The position numbers and the translations under genes were made by a program. A DNA stretch of 36,003 nt from positions 1 through 36,003 of the forward strand of contig JAABSP010000005.1 of assembly GCA_011390345.1 (NCBI GenBank). The letters run 5' to 3'. The notes beneath the pieces are model-generated. The model worked only from the letters and a program-made list of their open reading frames with translations. It did not search any database and had not been told where the DNA came from. The DNA comes from Desulfobacteraceae bacterium. GTDB lineage: Bacteria; Desulfobacterota; Desulfobacteria; Desulfobacterales; JAABSP01. Positions 7,595 through 15,945 of the stretch are shown here, in pieces (the stretch's first letter is position 1; each line of letters begins with the position of its first letter).

Positions 7595-8622
7595 CTGGTC
7601 AGAAGCGCGGGGTGGAACCGATTTTTTTGCATTTCAAATTCCTCTTCCAGAAAGATACGCTGATCGTTGAGAGCCATCTGGCGGGCCATATAAAGAACTT
7701 CTGCCTCGCCGATCCTTGCATCTGCCTTGAAACAGAGATCCGTTTGGCATGACACGATCTTTGCAACCCGGGGAAAGCCCATGTCCCGGAGCATGGCCCC
7801 GCCGGCCCCGGCATGATCTTTCCGGCCTTTGGCGATGTCGTGGAGGAGCGCAGCCGCACGGATAAGATCCGGGTCAAAAGAGTTACCGCTCTTCTGCAGT
7901 TTCCGGCACAATCCCTCAGCGATCTCGGCCACCTTCCGGCAGTGGCGGATGATCTCTTCCCCTGCAGCGCAGATATGGGTCAATATGGAGGCACACTCCG
8001 CGGCATCGGGGATGTCGAGATTTTGACACCGGATCTGTGCCGCGTCATAATCCTTTGGATGGTTCATGTTCATCAGAATCTGCCGATCCGGAACCGGAAC
8101 ATCGAGGGACAGATATTCCGATTGGGAAAGGATTGTCTTCAGGCCGCCATCCGGTTCGCCTTTTAGAATTGGCGGTACCAGCGCCATCGGGATTAAGGGC
8201 GGATGGCCCCGCCTCCCCTCAAAGCAGGGATGGATGATCTTCCCCGGGTTTTTCTCATATGCGGCCGCCAGCATCCGAACCGTCAGGGGACGGACCAGAC
8301 AGATGTCGGCCGGGATGATGAAAAAGGCGTCGGTTCTTTGGGCATCCAGATCTTTTACACCGGCTTTGACCGAGGAGAACATACCCCGGTCATATTCGAG
8401 ATTCTCCACGATTCGCACGTTGGATGCCTCCAGCGCCCCGCGCATTTCCGGAGCCCGATGGCCGATAACCACCCGGATTTCAGGGATATGGCTTTCCTGA
8501 AACAGATGGATGATCCGATGGATCACCAAGGTATGGCCCATAGGCAGCAGCGGCTTGAATCTACCCATCCGGGAAGAGTATCCGGCCGCAAGGATGATTG
8601 CGGAAACGCAATTTGCGCTCAT
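7591..8622 (-). CDS. MocA/MobA-like nucleotidyltransferase fused to an HD hydrolase domain
   Basis: Residues 1-190 form an NTP-transferase domain of the MobA/MocA (YgfJ) type: the nucleotide-binding loop LAAGYSSRMGRFK at 11-23, PAD at 104-106 with the likely metal-binding D106, and GRRGHPP at 136-142. Such enzymes attach CMP or GMP to molybdopterin; next to XdhC the MocA cytidylyl role is favoured. Residues ~205-343 form an HD domain with HD at 261-262 and a further His at 270, suggesting a metal-dependent phosphohydrolase. Start ATG 8622 overlaps the xdhC stop (ATGA); an upstream in-frame extension lies inside xdhC and is rejected. The HD half is not part of the standard MocA, so the protein may both make and cleave a cofactor or nucleotide. 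Confidence 0.85.
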   Translation of the reverse strand: MSANCVSAIILAAGYSSRMGRFKPLLPMGHTLVIHRIIHLFQESHIPEIRVVIGHRAPEMRGALEASNVRIVENLEYDRGMFSSVKAGVKDLDAQRTDAFFIIPADICLVRPLTVRMLAAAYEKNPGKIIHPCFEGRRGHPPLIPMALVPPILKGEPDGGLKTILSQSEYLSLDVPVPDRQILMNMNHPKDYDAAQIRCQNLDIPDAAECASILTHICAAGEEIIRHCRKVAEIAEGLCRKLQKSGNSFDPDLIRAAALLHDIAKGRKDHAGAGGAMLRDMGFPRVAKIVSCQTDLCFKADARIGEAEVLYMARQMALNDQRIFLEEEFEMQKNRFHPALLTR

Positions 8623-9674
8623 TCCGACATCCGGCTGCGCGCCTGAATCATCTCGGCCGCGATGCTGACCGCGATCTCCTCCGGGGACTGCGCGCGGATG
8701 GGAAGGCCGATGGGGCAATGGACCCGGTCGATATCCTTCTGCTCGAACCCGATGTTGAGAAGCGCCTTGTAGATGCTGTCCCGTTTCTTTCTGCTGCCGA
8801 TCATGCCGATATAGGCGGCCTCGGTCTTCAGGGCCTGGGCCAGTACGATCCGGTCGTGCAGATGGCCCCGGGTGAAGATGACGATAAAGGAATCAGGGTC
8901 TATGGAAAGATCGTCAAACGCGTTTTCAAAGCTTTCCAGGATCCGGATCTCCTGGGCTTCGGGAAAATGTTCTGCATTGGCAAATTCGGCCCGGTCATCC
9001 AGAACCGTAACCCAAAATCCGGTCATGGCACAGAGGTGTGCGGTAGGCTTTGCAACATGGCCTGCGCCGAAGAGAAACGCGGTTTTGGGTTTTTGGGCCG
9101 GTTCGATGATCACCTGCAGGCCATGGAGGTCATCAACTTTCAGCGACGAACTCCCCCCGGCCTTCAAGATGATCCTTCCCACTTCCTCCTGCGACAGGGG
9201 AAGCCCCCCGTACAGCAAGCCATCCCCATCAATGATGCCGTGGCAGACCCGGGGCATCTTCTCCGGGCCTTGGCCAATCGTGGTGATAAAATACCCCTTT
9301 TCCCTTTTTTCCAGGATTCTATTCCATCGGCTGAAGATTTCCGCATTTTCAGAAACCGGGGGAATCGGGTCCAGAAAGATCTCGGCCTGCCCCCCGCAGA
9401 TCATGTCCATGGAGGCTACATCCTCATGGTTCAGGTCAAAGGGCATGAACCGGCAGCCGCACTCGGATTCGAGGATCTCAAGAGCCTTTTCAATGACCCG
9501 GGCCTCCAGAAGACCCCCGCCCACGGTCCCGATGATCCCCCCCTCTGCAGTGATGAGCATCCGGGTTCCAGAAGTCCTCGGGGTCGAGCCTGTATGGCTG
9601 ATGATGGTCGCGATCACGAACCCGGTTTTCTCACTGAGCAGTTCGCAGATTATTTTGGATAAGTGTTTTGCCAT
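8619..9674 (-). CDS. xdhC: XdhC/CoxI-family molybdenum hydroxylase maturation protein
   Basis: The XdhC/CoxI family binds the molybdenum cofactor and helps insert its sulfurated form into xanthine-dehydrogenase-type hydroxylases. The N-terminal XdhC_CoxI domain shows HTGSTPRTSGTRM at 27-39, GGGLLEAR at 52-59 and CGGQAEIF at 93-100. The C-terminal Rossmann half shows GAGHVAKP at 203-210, then the GSRKKR segment and the closing CPIGLPI...SPEEIAVSIAAE. ATG 9674 is chosen (352 residues) over a TTG at 9704 that would overlap the preceding ATPase gene; it lies 10 bases after the ATPase stop. Directly coupled to the MocA-HD gene. No hydroxylase structural genes are in the window, so its client enzyme is elsewhere. 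Confidence 0.92.
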   Translation of the reverse strand: MAKHLSKIICELLSEKTGFVIATIISHTGSTPRTSGTRMLITAEGGIIGTVGGGLLEARVIEKALEILESECGCRFMPFDLNHEDVASMDMICGGQAEIFLDPIPPVSENAEIFSRWNRILEKREKGYFITTIGQGPEKMPRVCHGIIDGDGLLYGGLPLSQEEVGRIILKAGGSSSLKVDDLHGLQVIIEPAQKPKTAFLFGAGHVAKPTAHLCAMTGFWVTVLDDRAEFANAEHFPEAQEIRILESFENAFDDLSIDPDSFIVIFTRGHLHDRIVLAQALKTEAAYIGMIGSRKKRDSIYKALLNIGFEQKDIDRVHCPIGLPIRAQSPEEIAVSIAAEMIQARSRMSE

Positions 9675-9684
9675 TGTTCCTTTT

Positions 9685-12420
9685 TCAGAATGTGCCTCTC
9701 CCAAGGGCCTTTCGCTTCAGAATCAGAACCCGTGGTCGAGCCCCTTTGTCCAGGGAAAAATCGAGCCCTTCTCGAAAGATTTCAGGGATATAATACAGCG
9801 GCGTGCCCTCTTTCCCCCGATCTTCAAAAATGACTCCCATATCTTCCAAATCCTTGATCGTCTGCGGGATCATTTCAAACTGTTCGGCAGTGAAGGGGAT
9901 GCGCCGATCCGCAGCAGGATATTTTACCAATACATCATCCACCCACTCTCTGAAAATCGGATATTCCTCTTTTGTCTCCTCTACCTTTTTGACGCTGCAG
10001 GGCTTCAGTGCCCGGCGGATGGACTGCGGCGGTAAAAGGCGATCTTGAGACCATTTTTCAAATGCGACCTCTTCAGGGCTGTTGCTGGTGATTTCTGCCG
10101 CATGATAAAGCAATCTTACGATATCTCTTGCCTGAAGTCGCCCCTTGAAATCGGTCAGCGCGGCATAGATCCACCGAACCGCATAGGCTTCTCTGGAATG
10201 GTTTGTACCAAGCTTCATTCCCCACAACTCATAAAGGCGGGCAATCAGTTCTTCCCGGCCCAGGGTGGCAAGTTCATCGGCTTTTGCCCCCAGAATATCT
10301 GCCTGAGTGCATATCCAGAAAACCAGCTTCAAGAAAGCCTCTTCATTCCAGTGCAGATCATAGGGCTGGTAGAGATTTTCAAACTGCTTCAGATTTTCCG
10401 TAATCGCATATCTCAAAAAGTCCCTGCGCAGAAATATGATGATTCCAAGTTTGGTCTGCCGGATTTCTGAAATCCTTTTGGGAAGGTCAATCAGACTTTC
10501 CAAAGCGGATTTGCGGGATGGCCGGGATGAAATATCGGCAAAAAGATCTTCCAGGCCGTCAAAGATAAAGATGATCCGGGTCTCTTTTTCCTTTAACCAT
10601 TGATTCATTTCGTTGAGCATGGCCTGGGGGCCATCTGAATCAAGAGTGATGCCGATCGCTTCAGCCATTCCCCGGACCCAGAATTGGGCCCATACGGATC
10701 GATTGATCTCATCCCCTATTTTTTCCATTTGATCCCTGAAGCCGGAGGGCGAAAATCCTCCTTCCGGATGCACCGCATAAAAGAGGCTTCTGGCATCTTC
10801 TAAAAGATCTTCTGCTTTTCTGTGCAGATTTTTGGATTGCAGAAGGGGAAAGATGTGTGTTTTTCCTTGAGCTGACAGATCTTCGTCCAGGACCCGGCGC
10901 ACAAAATTCTCCCAGAAGCCGAAACGGGCAAGCTGGAGATAGTTGAAGGTTTTTCCGGCCCCTTTGGCACCGATGGAGACGACCTTGGGCAATTCTTCCC
11001 GGAAAACGGTCGCCAGATTCCTAAGAGGCTCGGTGATCAGCAGATCCTCTCCCTCACCGCTTTCTGCAAATTCATATTTCCGGCAGATCTCCTCCAGTTT
11101 TTTGACTTCCGAGGGCGGATCAGCAGGTTTAGGACGGAAAATGTTTGCCCGAACCTGTTCATCGGCCCAAGCTCTTGCCATTTTCATAATGGATGTGGGC
11201 CCCAGTTTTTCCCGGGCCTCCTCCCATGACTGGATATAGAGCAGCTCCGGATTAAAATCAGATTCCGTGATTTCAAGACGTTCGGATAAGATATTCTCCT
11301 TTTCCGATTGGAGGTATGAGGAGCGGAGTCCTTCAAGCGCATTTTCAAAGGCCGGGGTTTTTCGGATATCCGGATCAAGCATGGTGAGAAGGACCACAGG
11401 ATCGAAATATTCGGGTTGGGCATCCGGATTCCAGTGTTGAAGTACCCGGCCAATATGCTCCAGAACGAGACGGGTTCCCCGCACCGATTGTTCTACAACT
11501 GTGGTGACAACAAGGCGCCGGACTCTTGGATCGAACAGAAGCGGACCCGAGATTTCACTGGTCCCGGATCGCATATCGATGAAGAGATATTCCACATCCA
11601 AGGCTCTTCCCAGTCTGTAAAGCGCATCGCCATAAATCCAGGCACTCTGGCGGCTTCTCACCAGATGTTCGGGAAGCACCGGCGTATCCAGCAGTTCTTT
11701 GTCATCAACACAGGCCGGAAGAAAATAGACTTTTGATTTCCCCTCTGTTTTTACATACCGTTTGAGTTCTCTTGCAAAAAAGGCAAGGGTTTCTTCTCTG
11801 TTGGTCGGGGGATAATGGTAAGCCTCCAGAAAATCGATGAAAGATATACCGGGTGGCTGCTGTTTTTCCAGCCGGTTCCAGTAGGTCAGCCCCGGGGCTT
11901 CGAGATCTGCGTCAATGACCAGGATCTTTTTGTCCTCCTCCCGGAATCGCTCCAGCAGGGCGAAGAGATACGCGGAAAGGTGCAGGGTCCGTCCGACGCC
12001 GCCCTTGAAGGAATAGAAGGCGTATATCTTTGGTTTTTCAGAGGGGAAAGGCTTCGGCAGAGAAATGCCGGCCGTGGTTTTTTCTCCATTCTCATCGTTT
12101 TTTTGAAGATAGGTGATCTCCTCCCAGAAAGGTCGGACAGGAATTTCAGCACCCTCGACTTTCTCCTCGATCTGAAATTCAACCGGCAGTTCCGCGCCGT
12201 CAATATCCAGTTGAATCACGGATTCTTCCGACAGAAACCAGTCACCGAACCAGTCTTCAAAAGCCCTTTTCGCTTTTTCCGCAGCAGCCTGATCCGTCAC
12301 TCCGATCTCAACCGCATCAGAAAAAGAGCTGATTCGGGTAACTCCTTGCGGAAGACGAAGGCCGAAATTCGTCTTATCGAGGATCTTCCGCCTCACATCG
12401 AGCCAGGTCAGCAGTTTCAT
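9685..12420 (-). CDS. Dual P-loop protein: ParA/MinD-like domain with KGGVGRT loop plus STAND/KAP-like ATPase
   Basis: 911 residues with two nucleotide-binding domains. The N-terminal ~125 residues are unassigned. Residues ~130-430 are a SIMIBI (ParA/MinD/ArsA-like) domain: FKGGVGRT at 138-145, with the signature Lys K139 kept but the second, Walker-A lysine replaced by R144; DADLEAPG at 170-177 and FIDMRSG at 280-286 are the two following acidic motifs. Residues ~465-800 hold a second P-loop, GAKGAGKT at 484-491 with Walker B FIFDGLEDLF at 618-627 and a LRRDF arginine segment near 664, resembling STAND or KAP-type regulatory ATPases. The C-terminal ~120 residues look like a winged-helix tail. 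It overlaps the HEPN-like gene by 4 bases (ATGA). I recall a RefSeq family called KGGVGR-motif variant AAA ATPase; its function is, to my knowledge, uncharacterised. A switch or effector-control role is inference. Confidence 0.8.
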   Translation of the reverse strand: MKLLTWLDVRRKILDKTNFGLRLPQGVTRISSFSDAVEIGVTDQAAAEKAKRAFEDWFGDWFLSEESVIQLDIDGAELPVEFQIEEKVEGAEIPVRPFWEEITYLQKNDENGEKTTAGISLPKPFPSEKPKIYAFYSFKGGVGRTLHLSAYLFALLERFREEDKKILVIDADLEAPGLTYWNRLEKQQPPGISFIDFLEAYHYPPTNREETLAFFARELKRYVKTEGKSKVYFLPACVDDKELLDTPVLPEHLVRSRQSAWIYGDALYRLGRALDVEYLFIDMRSGTSEISGPLLFDPRVRRLVVTTVVEQSVRGTRLVLEHIGRVLQHWNPDAQPEYFDPVVLLTMLDPDIRKTPAFENALEGLRSSYLQSEKENILSERLEITESDFNPELLYIQSWEEAREKLGPTSIMKMARAWADEQVRANIFRPKPADPPSEVKKLEEICRKYEFAESGEGEDLLITEPLRNLATVFREELPKVVSIGAKGAGKTFNYLQLARFGFWENFVRRVLDEDLSAQGKTHIFPLLQSKNLHRKAEDLLEDARSLFYAVHPEGGFSPSGFRDQMEKIGDEINRSVWAQFWVRGMAEAIGITLDSDGPQAMLNEMNQWLKEKETRIIFIFDGLEDLFADISSRPSRKSALESLIDLPKRISEIRQTKLGIIIFLRRDFLRYAITENLKQFENLYQPYDLHWNEEAFLKLVFWICTQADILGAKADELATLGREELIARLYELWGMKLGTNHSREAYAVRWIYAALTDFKGRLQARDIVRLLYHAAEITSNSPEEVAFEKWSQDRLLPPQSIRRALKPCSVKKVEETKEEYPIFREWVDDVLVKYPAADRRIPFTAEQFEMIPQTIKDLEDMGVIFEDRGKEGTPLYYIPEIFREGLDFSLDKGARPRVLILKRKALGRGTF

Positions 12421-12854
12421 AACCGGATTTCATCCTTTATCCATTCCGCGATGGCATACAAATCGTTCTCTATTTGGTCATCCTTCGGTTCAATGAGTTC
12501 ACCACCGTAACGCCACACCTGGTTGAGACCCCCGCAGGAGAGTTTCCGTTTTGAAGGTTCTGCCCCGGCACATCTGATCTCCTTCATGCGAAGCTGATCC
12601 GGCAGTTTGAGTTCTTTCCCTGCAGAGAGCAGATCCAGAAGCTTATTGAGATTATGGCTTGCTCCATGAACTTCAGGAGTTGCATCGGAACGGTTCACGG
12701 CCCGCCGTTTGATCAGCACCGCTTTCAAACCGCATTCAACCGCATAAAAAAGAAGCAGCCGCTGAGCATTGGTCTTCGGCTCTTTTTGGGATGCTGAAAG
12801 ATTTTGTCGATAGGCCCGCTGCATTTCCCGATCCGTAAAAGGGATGAGCTTCAT
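12417..12854 (-). CDS. Small HEPN-like helical protein
   Basis: 145 residues, predominantly helical. Residues 29-48 (AQRLLLFYAVECGLKAVLI core) look like the first long helix of HEPN-type domains; H67 in SHNLNKLLDLL and the WRYGG segment at 114-118 fit the later part of such a fold. I do not see the canonical Rx4-6H ribonuclease motif clearly, so it may be a non-catalytic HEPN or simply an unrelated helical protein. It starts 2 bases after the TMEM43-like gene stop and overlaps the dual ATPase start by 4 bases, so the three are almost certainly translated together. HEPN proteins are often RNases or substrate-binding partners of NTPases in conflict systems; that role is inferred from context only. 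Confidence 0.6.
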   Translation of the reverse strand: MKLIPFTDREMQRAYRQNLSASQKEPKTNAQRLLLFYAVECGLKAVLIKRRAVNRSDATPEVHGASHNLNKLLDLLSAGKELKLPDQLRMKEIRCAGAEPSKRKLSCGGLNQVWRYGGELIEPKDDQIENDLYAIAEWIKDEIRL

Positions 12855-12856
12855 TT

Positions 12857-15001
12857 TTAAGCGGCCCCGGCTCTTGCCGGCTCTCTCATCAAGAGCCCAA
12901 CCCCTGCCAGAATGAACCCAACTGAAATCAGCATCCCCCCGATCAGGGGCCGAAAAAAGATCCAGGCGGCCCCGGCGGTCAGCAGGACAAAGGCCGCGGC
13001 CAGAAAAAGAGTGACCTTTTTGGCCTCGGTCTTTTCTATCCTTCCGACAAGGGGCAGCGTATCCCGCGCGGAGATCAGAGGGGCCAGGATCATATAGAGG
13101 CCCATAAACATCAGCAGAAATCCGCCGGCCCGGAAGAGCCAGGTGTGGAGTCCATTTGCGCTCCGGGCCGAGGCGAACATCTCCCCTGCTGTCCGGGTTC
13201 CGGCCGCGAAGACCTCCACCTCCCCGTTTTCGGTCTTGTAGGGCGCAAAGGTATTTCCCTGCTGCTGTGCCACAATGCTCACCCGGTCCGGCCGCACCAC
13301 GCTGTAGGTGATCTTGAGATCGTTGACGTTCGGGTTGCGGGGATCAGCGCCGATGTAATAGCCGCCATTGTGGATCTTTGCAGCACCTTGAAGCTCCCTT
13401 GGCAGGTTTGCCGAGATCACATCCACGGGCAGGGGCTCGAATTGGTTCATCTGATCCACCATTCGGCGCGGAAGCTCGAAGGCTCCCAATGTCACTTTTG
13501 GGGCCAAAAAGGTCTCATCTTTCACCGGCATCGTCTCCTGATTGGGGGGATTGACTTTCTGTCTGAATCGGTCGGCCTCGATGATCCGATCGGACCAGAC
13601 CTTTTCATAGGCCGCACCACCCTCTGCTTCCCCGCTGTCGCCGGCTCCGTTATCGGTTTTATGAGCATTGACTTCGTTCCACTGGTAGATCTGGACCTGC
13701 CGGCGCAGCTTGATCACGTTTTCGGCCGAAACCGCGCTGATGGCCCGAAGCGGTTCCGAAAAATCCCCCTGCCCTACTGCCACCCGCAGGATCTCCTCTC
13801 CTGTTTGAGTCCGATGGGGGGCAAAGGAATGCCCCTGCTGCTGGGCCGTCACCGTCACCCCCGCGTTGCGCACGATCCGGTATTCGATTCGCAGATCCCC
13901 GATCTCGGGCTGGTGGGGATCTCTTCCCATGTAGAATCCGCCGTTGTAGAAGGTCAGCCGGTCCCGGATGTTGTGGGGAGGATCGGCCATCGGGCCGAGG
14001 ATGCGGAAGGACTCATACGAATCGATCTCCTTTACGATCGCGTTTGGAAGGGTGAACGCGCCCAGGGAGACCCGGGGGGAGACCCAGCGGAAGCTTCGGT
14101 AGTCGATAACGCCGGGATTGGCATGTCCTTGGGGCTGGCGGAACCGGCTCGACTGGATGGGCCGGATGGACCAGATCTTTTCATAGGCCGGCGGAGCCCC
14201 CGGAAGATTCTCCTCATTCCACTGGTACATCAAGACCCGGCGCTCCAGTTTTATGGCCTTTACAGAGATCCCGAACTCCCGGTCCGGAATGTAGGCCCCG
14301 CTCTCGGCCCTGCCCGAGACCTGAACCAGTCTCCCCTCGTTTGCCGGGTCCACCCGGTTCGGGGAGACCAGGATCGGCCGCTGACCAATGGCTTGGGCCG
14401 GCCCATCGTTTAGTGCCCCGGCCGCGGCCGCAACACCGGTCACATAAATCAGCTTTCCGTTGTTGGCCGGATCGACCCGATTGGCAGAGATGGTGAGTAC
14501 CTCTCCGGTTCCCGCCTTCAATGCCTTATGGCGGAGGACTGCCTCTCCCTCGTTCAGGAAAAGAAGAGGAAATGCAGCAAGGAAGAGGAGAATGCCGATG
14601 ATCAGAACAATGAGGGCGCTCCCCCTCAACCGGCTTTGGCCATCTTCCCTCTCTTCGGTATCCGGAGGCGGTGTTTGGGCTTCATCAGAATCGAAATCCC
14701 CGGAGAAGCGGGCCGGGGCCGCATCGTCAGAAGTTTCCGGAGGTTCCAAGAGTTCCTCCTCCATCGCCTCCTCCGGTGTTTCCTGGTAAGGGGTCTCTTC
14801 AAATGGCGGCTCCGCTTGATCCCGCGGCTCATCCATCCCTTTTCCGGAATCCTGAAACGGCTCCTCTGCGGTCTCTTCTCCGAAAATGGTCTCTTTTTCT
14901 GTCCTCTCTTGGACAGGTTCTTCGGTCACCTCTTCCGGGTCAGGCGATTCGGGAAATCCCCCGTCAACAATCTCCTCTTCCCAACGATCCTCCCCAGCCA
15001 T
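12857..15001 (-). CDS. TMEM43/LUMA-family membrane protein with duplicated ectodomain
   Basis: 714 residues. Residues 1-125 are strongly acidic and low complexity (many Glu-Glu and Pro), probably a disordered cytoplasmic tail. A membrane helix spans ~128-150. The following region is TMEM43-like: NRVDPANNGKLIYVTG at 174-189, repeated as NRVDPANEGRLVQVSG at 215-230. Two long homologous units follow, ~252-415 and ~431-610, each with RRxxxYQWNE, AYEKxWS, the SRFRQ/DRFRQ site, a VSLGAF/VTLGAF strand, NGGFYMG or NGGYYIG with ADP/RDP, and VTAQQQG/IVAQQQG. Three C-terminal helices follow (~618-642, 663-683, 685-705). In eukaryotes TMEM43 is an ER/inner nuclear membrane protein. Start ATG 15001 follows AAGGAG by 4 bases. 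First gene of the three-gene block with the HEPN-like and dual-ATPase genes. Confidence 0.82.
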   Translation of the reverse strand: MAGEDRWEEEIVDGGFPESPDPEEVTEEPVQERTEKETIFGEETAEEPFQDSGKGMDEPRDQAEPPFEETPYQETPEEAMEEELLEPPETSDDAAPARFSGDFDSDEAQTPPPDTEEREDGQSRLRGSALIVLIIGILLFLAAFPLLFLNEGEAVLRHKALKAGTGEVLTISANRVDPANNGKLIYVTGVAAAAGALNDGPAQAIGQRPILVSPNRVDPANEGRLVQVSGRAESGAYIPDREFGISVKAIKLERRVLMYQWNEENLPGAPPAYEKIWSIRPIQSSRFRQPQGHANPGVIDYRSFRWVSPRVSLGAFTLPNAIVKEIDSYESFRILGPMADPPHNIRDRLTFYNGGFYMGRDPHQPEIGDLRIEYRIVRNAGVTVTAQQQGHSFAPHRTQTGEEILRVAVGQGDFSEPLRAISAVSAENVIKLRRQVQIYQWNEVNAHKTDNGAGDSGEAEGGAAYEKVWSDRIIEADRFRQKVNPPNQETMPVKDETFLAPKVTLGAFELPRRMVDQMNQFEPLPVDVISANLPRELQGAAKIHNGGYYIGADPRNPNVNDLKITYSVVRPDRVSIVAQQQGNTFAPYKTENGEVEVFAAGTRTAGEMFASARSANGLHTWLFRAGGFLLMFMGLYMILAPLISARDTLPLVGRIEKTEAKKVTLFLAAAFVLLTAGAAWIFFRPLIGGMLISVGFILAGVGLLMREPARAGAA

Positions 15002-15036
15002 TGCGCTCCTTTTTCTCTCTGATTCGGTCCTTTGGC

Positions 15037-15891
15037 TCAGATGACGCCGCGATAGAAGGCCAGCCGTCGAGCAAATGGCCGAAAAGCCTCTTCCAGTCGT
15101 TCCCGCTCATCCGCATCCAGCCCGGGGCCCCGGCCCATTTCTGCAAGCGTCTTCACCTCTTCCGGTGTGGAGCATCCCACAATAGCCACACTGATGTCAA
15201 ACGAAAGCGCATAACGGATCAGCAGCTCCGGGATGATCTTCTGTTTCAGGTCCAGATAATTGCCGCCCCCCAGAATCTTCATGGCGATGACCCCAATCCC
15301 TTTTTTCCGGGCCTGGGGCAGGGTCTGGGTGAGAAAGCCGCCGAGGATTCCCTCGACCGGATTGACCGGCATCATCACCGAATCCACAGGCCACTCCTTT
15401 ACGGCCAGAGACAGGATTGCCGGATCATGATGGCCCGTAACCCCGATATTCCGGATCTTTCCATCGGCCTTTGCCTTGACAAATGCCTCCAGTGCGCCGC
15501 CGGGGCCTCCGATCTGCTTGAAATCATCAGAGGTCCGCACGTCATGGATCTGCCAGAGATCGAGATGATCGGTCTTGAGCCGGCGGAGAGTGCTGACAAG
15601 ATCGGCCTCTGCCCCATGCTTCTGGCGGTTGGCCGACTTGCTCGCCTGAAAGATCCCAGTCCTTTGCACAGGGCTCTTCTCCCAGATGGAGCCGTAGTAG
15701 ACCTCGCTGTCAGAGTAGACTCTTGCAGAATCAAAATAGGTGATTCCCTGATCCAGTGCTTCCCGGATCACGGCCTGGGCCTGGGGCAACTGGTTGAAAG
15801 TCCGCAGAATCCCCTCGCCGCCAAGCCCCACTTGGGTGACCGCGGGGCTATTTTCACCAAACTTCCGGGTCCGGATGGCCTTCTCCTCCAT
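15037..15891 (-). CDS. Aldo/keto reductase, cytoplasmic
   Basis: A 284-residue aldo/keto reductase with a TIM-barrel pattern and the complete catalytic tetrad D54, Y59, K85, H116. The C-terminal cofactor-binding region includes VAIVGCSTPEEV. It lacks the Tat signal and the cysteine tail of the other AKR at 2423-3664, so it is a different subfamily, closer to YajO/Tas-like cytoplasmic members. The start ATG at 15891 has AAAGGAG six bases upstream on this strand. It lies 35 bases before the TMEM43-like gene and 54 bases after the AcuI-like gene in one directon. Substrate unknown. Confidence 0.88.
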   Translation of the reverse strand: MEEKAIRTRKFGENSPAVTQVGLGGEGILRTFNQLPQAQAVIREALDQGITYFDSARVYSDSEVYYGSIWEKSPVQRTGIFQASKSANRQKHGAEADLVSTLRRLKTDHLDLWQIHDVRTSDDFKQIGGPGGALEAFVKAKADGKIRNIGVTGHHDPAILSLAVKEWPVDSVMMPVNPVEGILGGFLTQTLPQARKKGIGVIAMKILGGGNYLDLKQKIIPELLIRYALSFDISVAIVGCSTPEEVKTLAEMGRGPGLDADERERLEEAFRPFARRLAFYRGVI

Positions 15892-15945
15892 AAGGGCTCC
15901 TTTCTCTGGATGATGTCGATTTACGCTTTCCGGTTTCCCCCAGTT

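Noticed and set aside
8598-9662. Open frame of 354 codons on + across xdhC
   Set aside because: Wholly antisense to xdhC, whose family assignment is secure; the product has no recognisable domain.
13145-14413. Long open frame (422 codons) on the + strand
   Set aside because: Antisense to the TMEM43-like gene; composition is His/Pro/Leu-rich shadow of its GC-rich codons, with no ribosome site and no family features.
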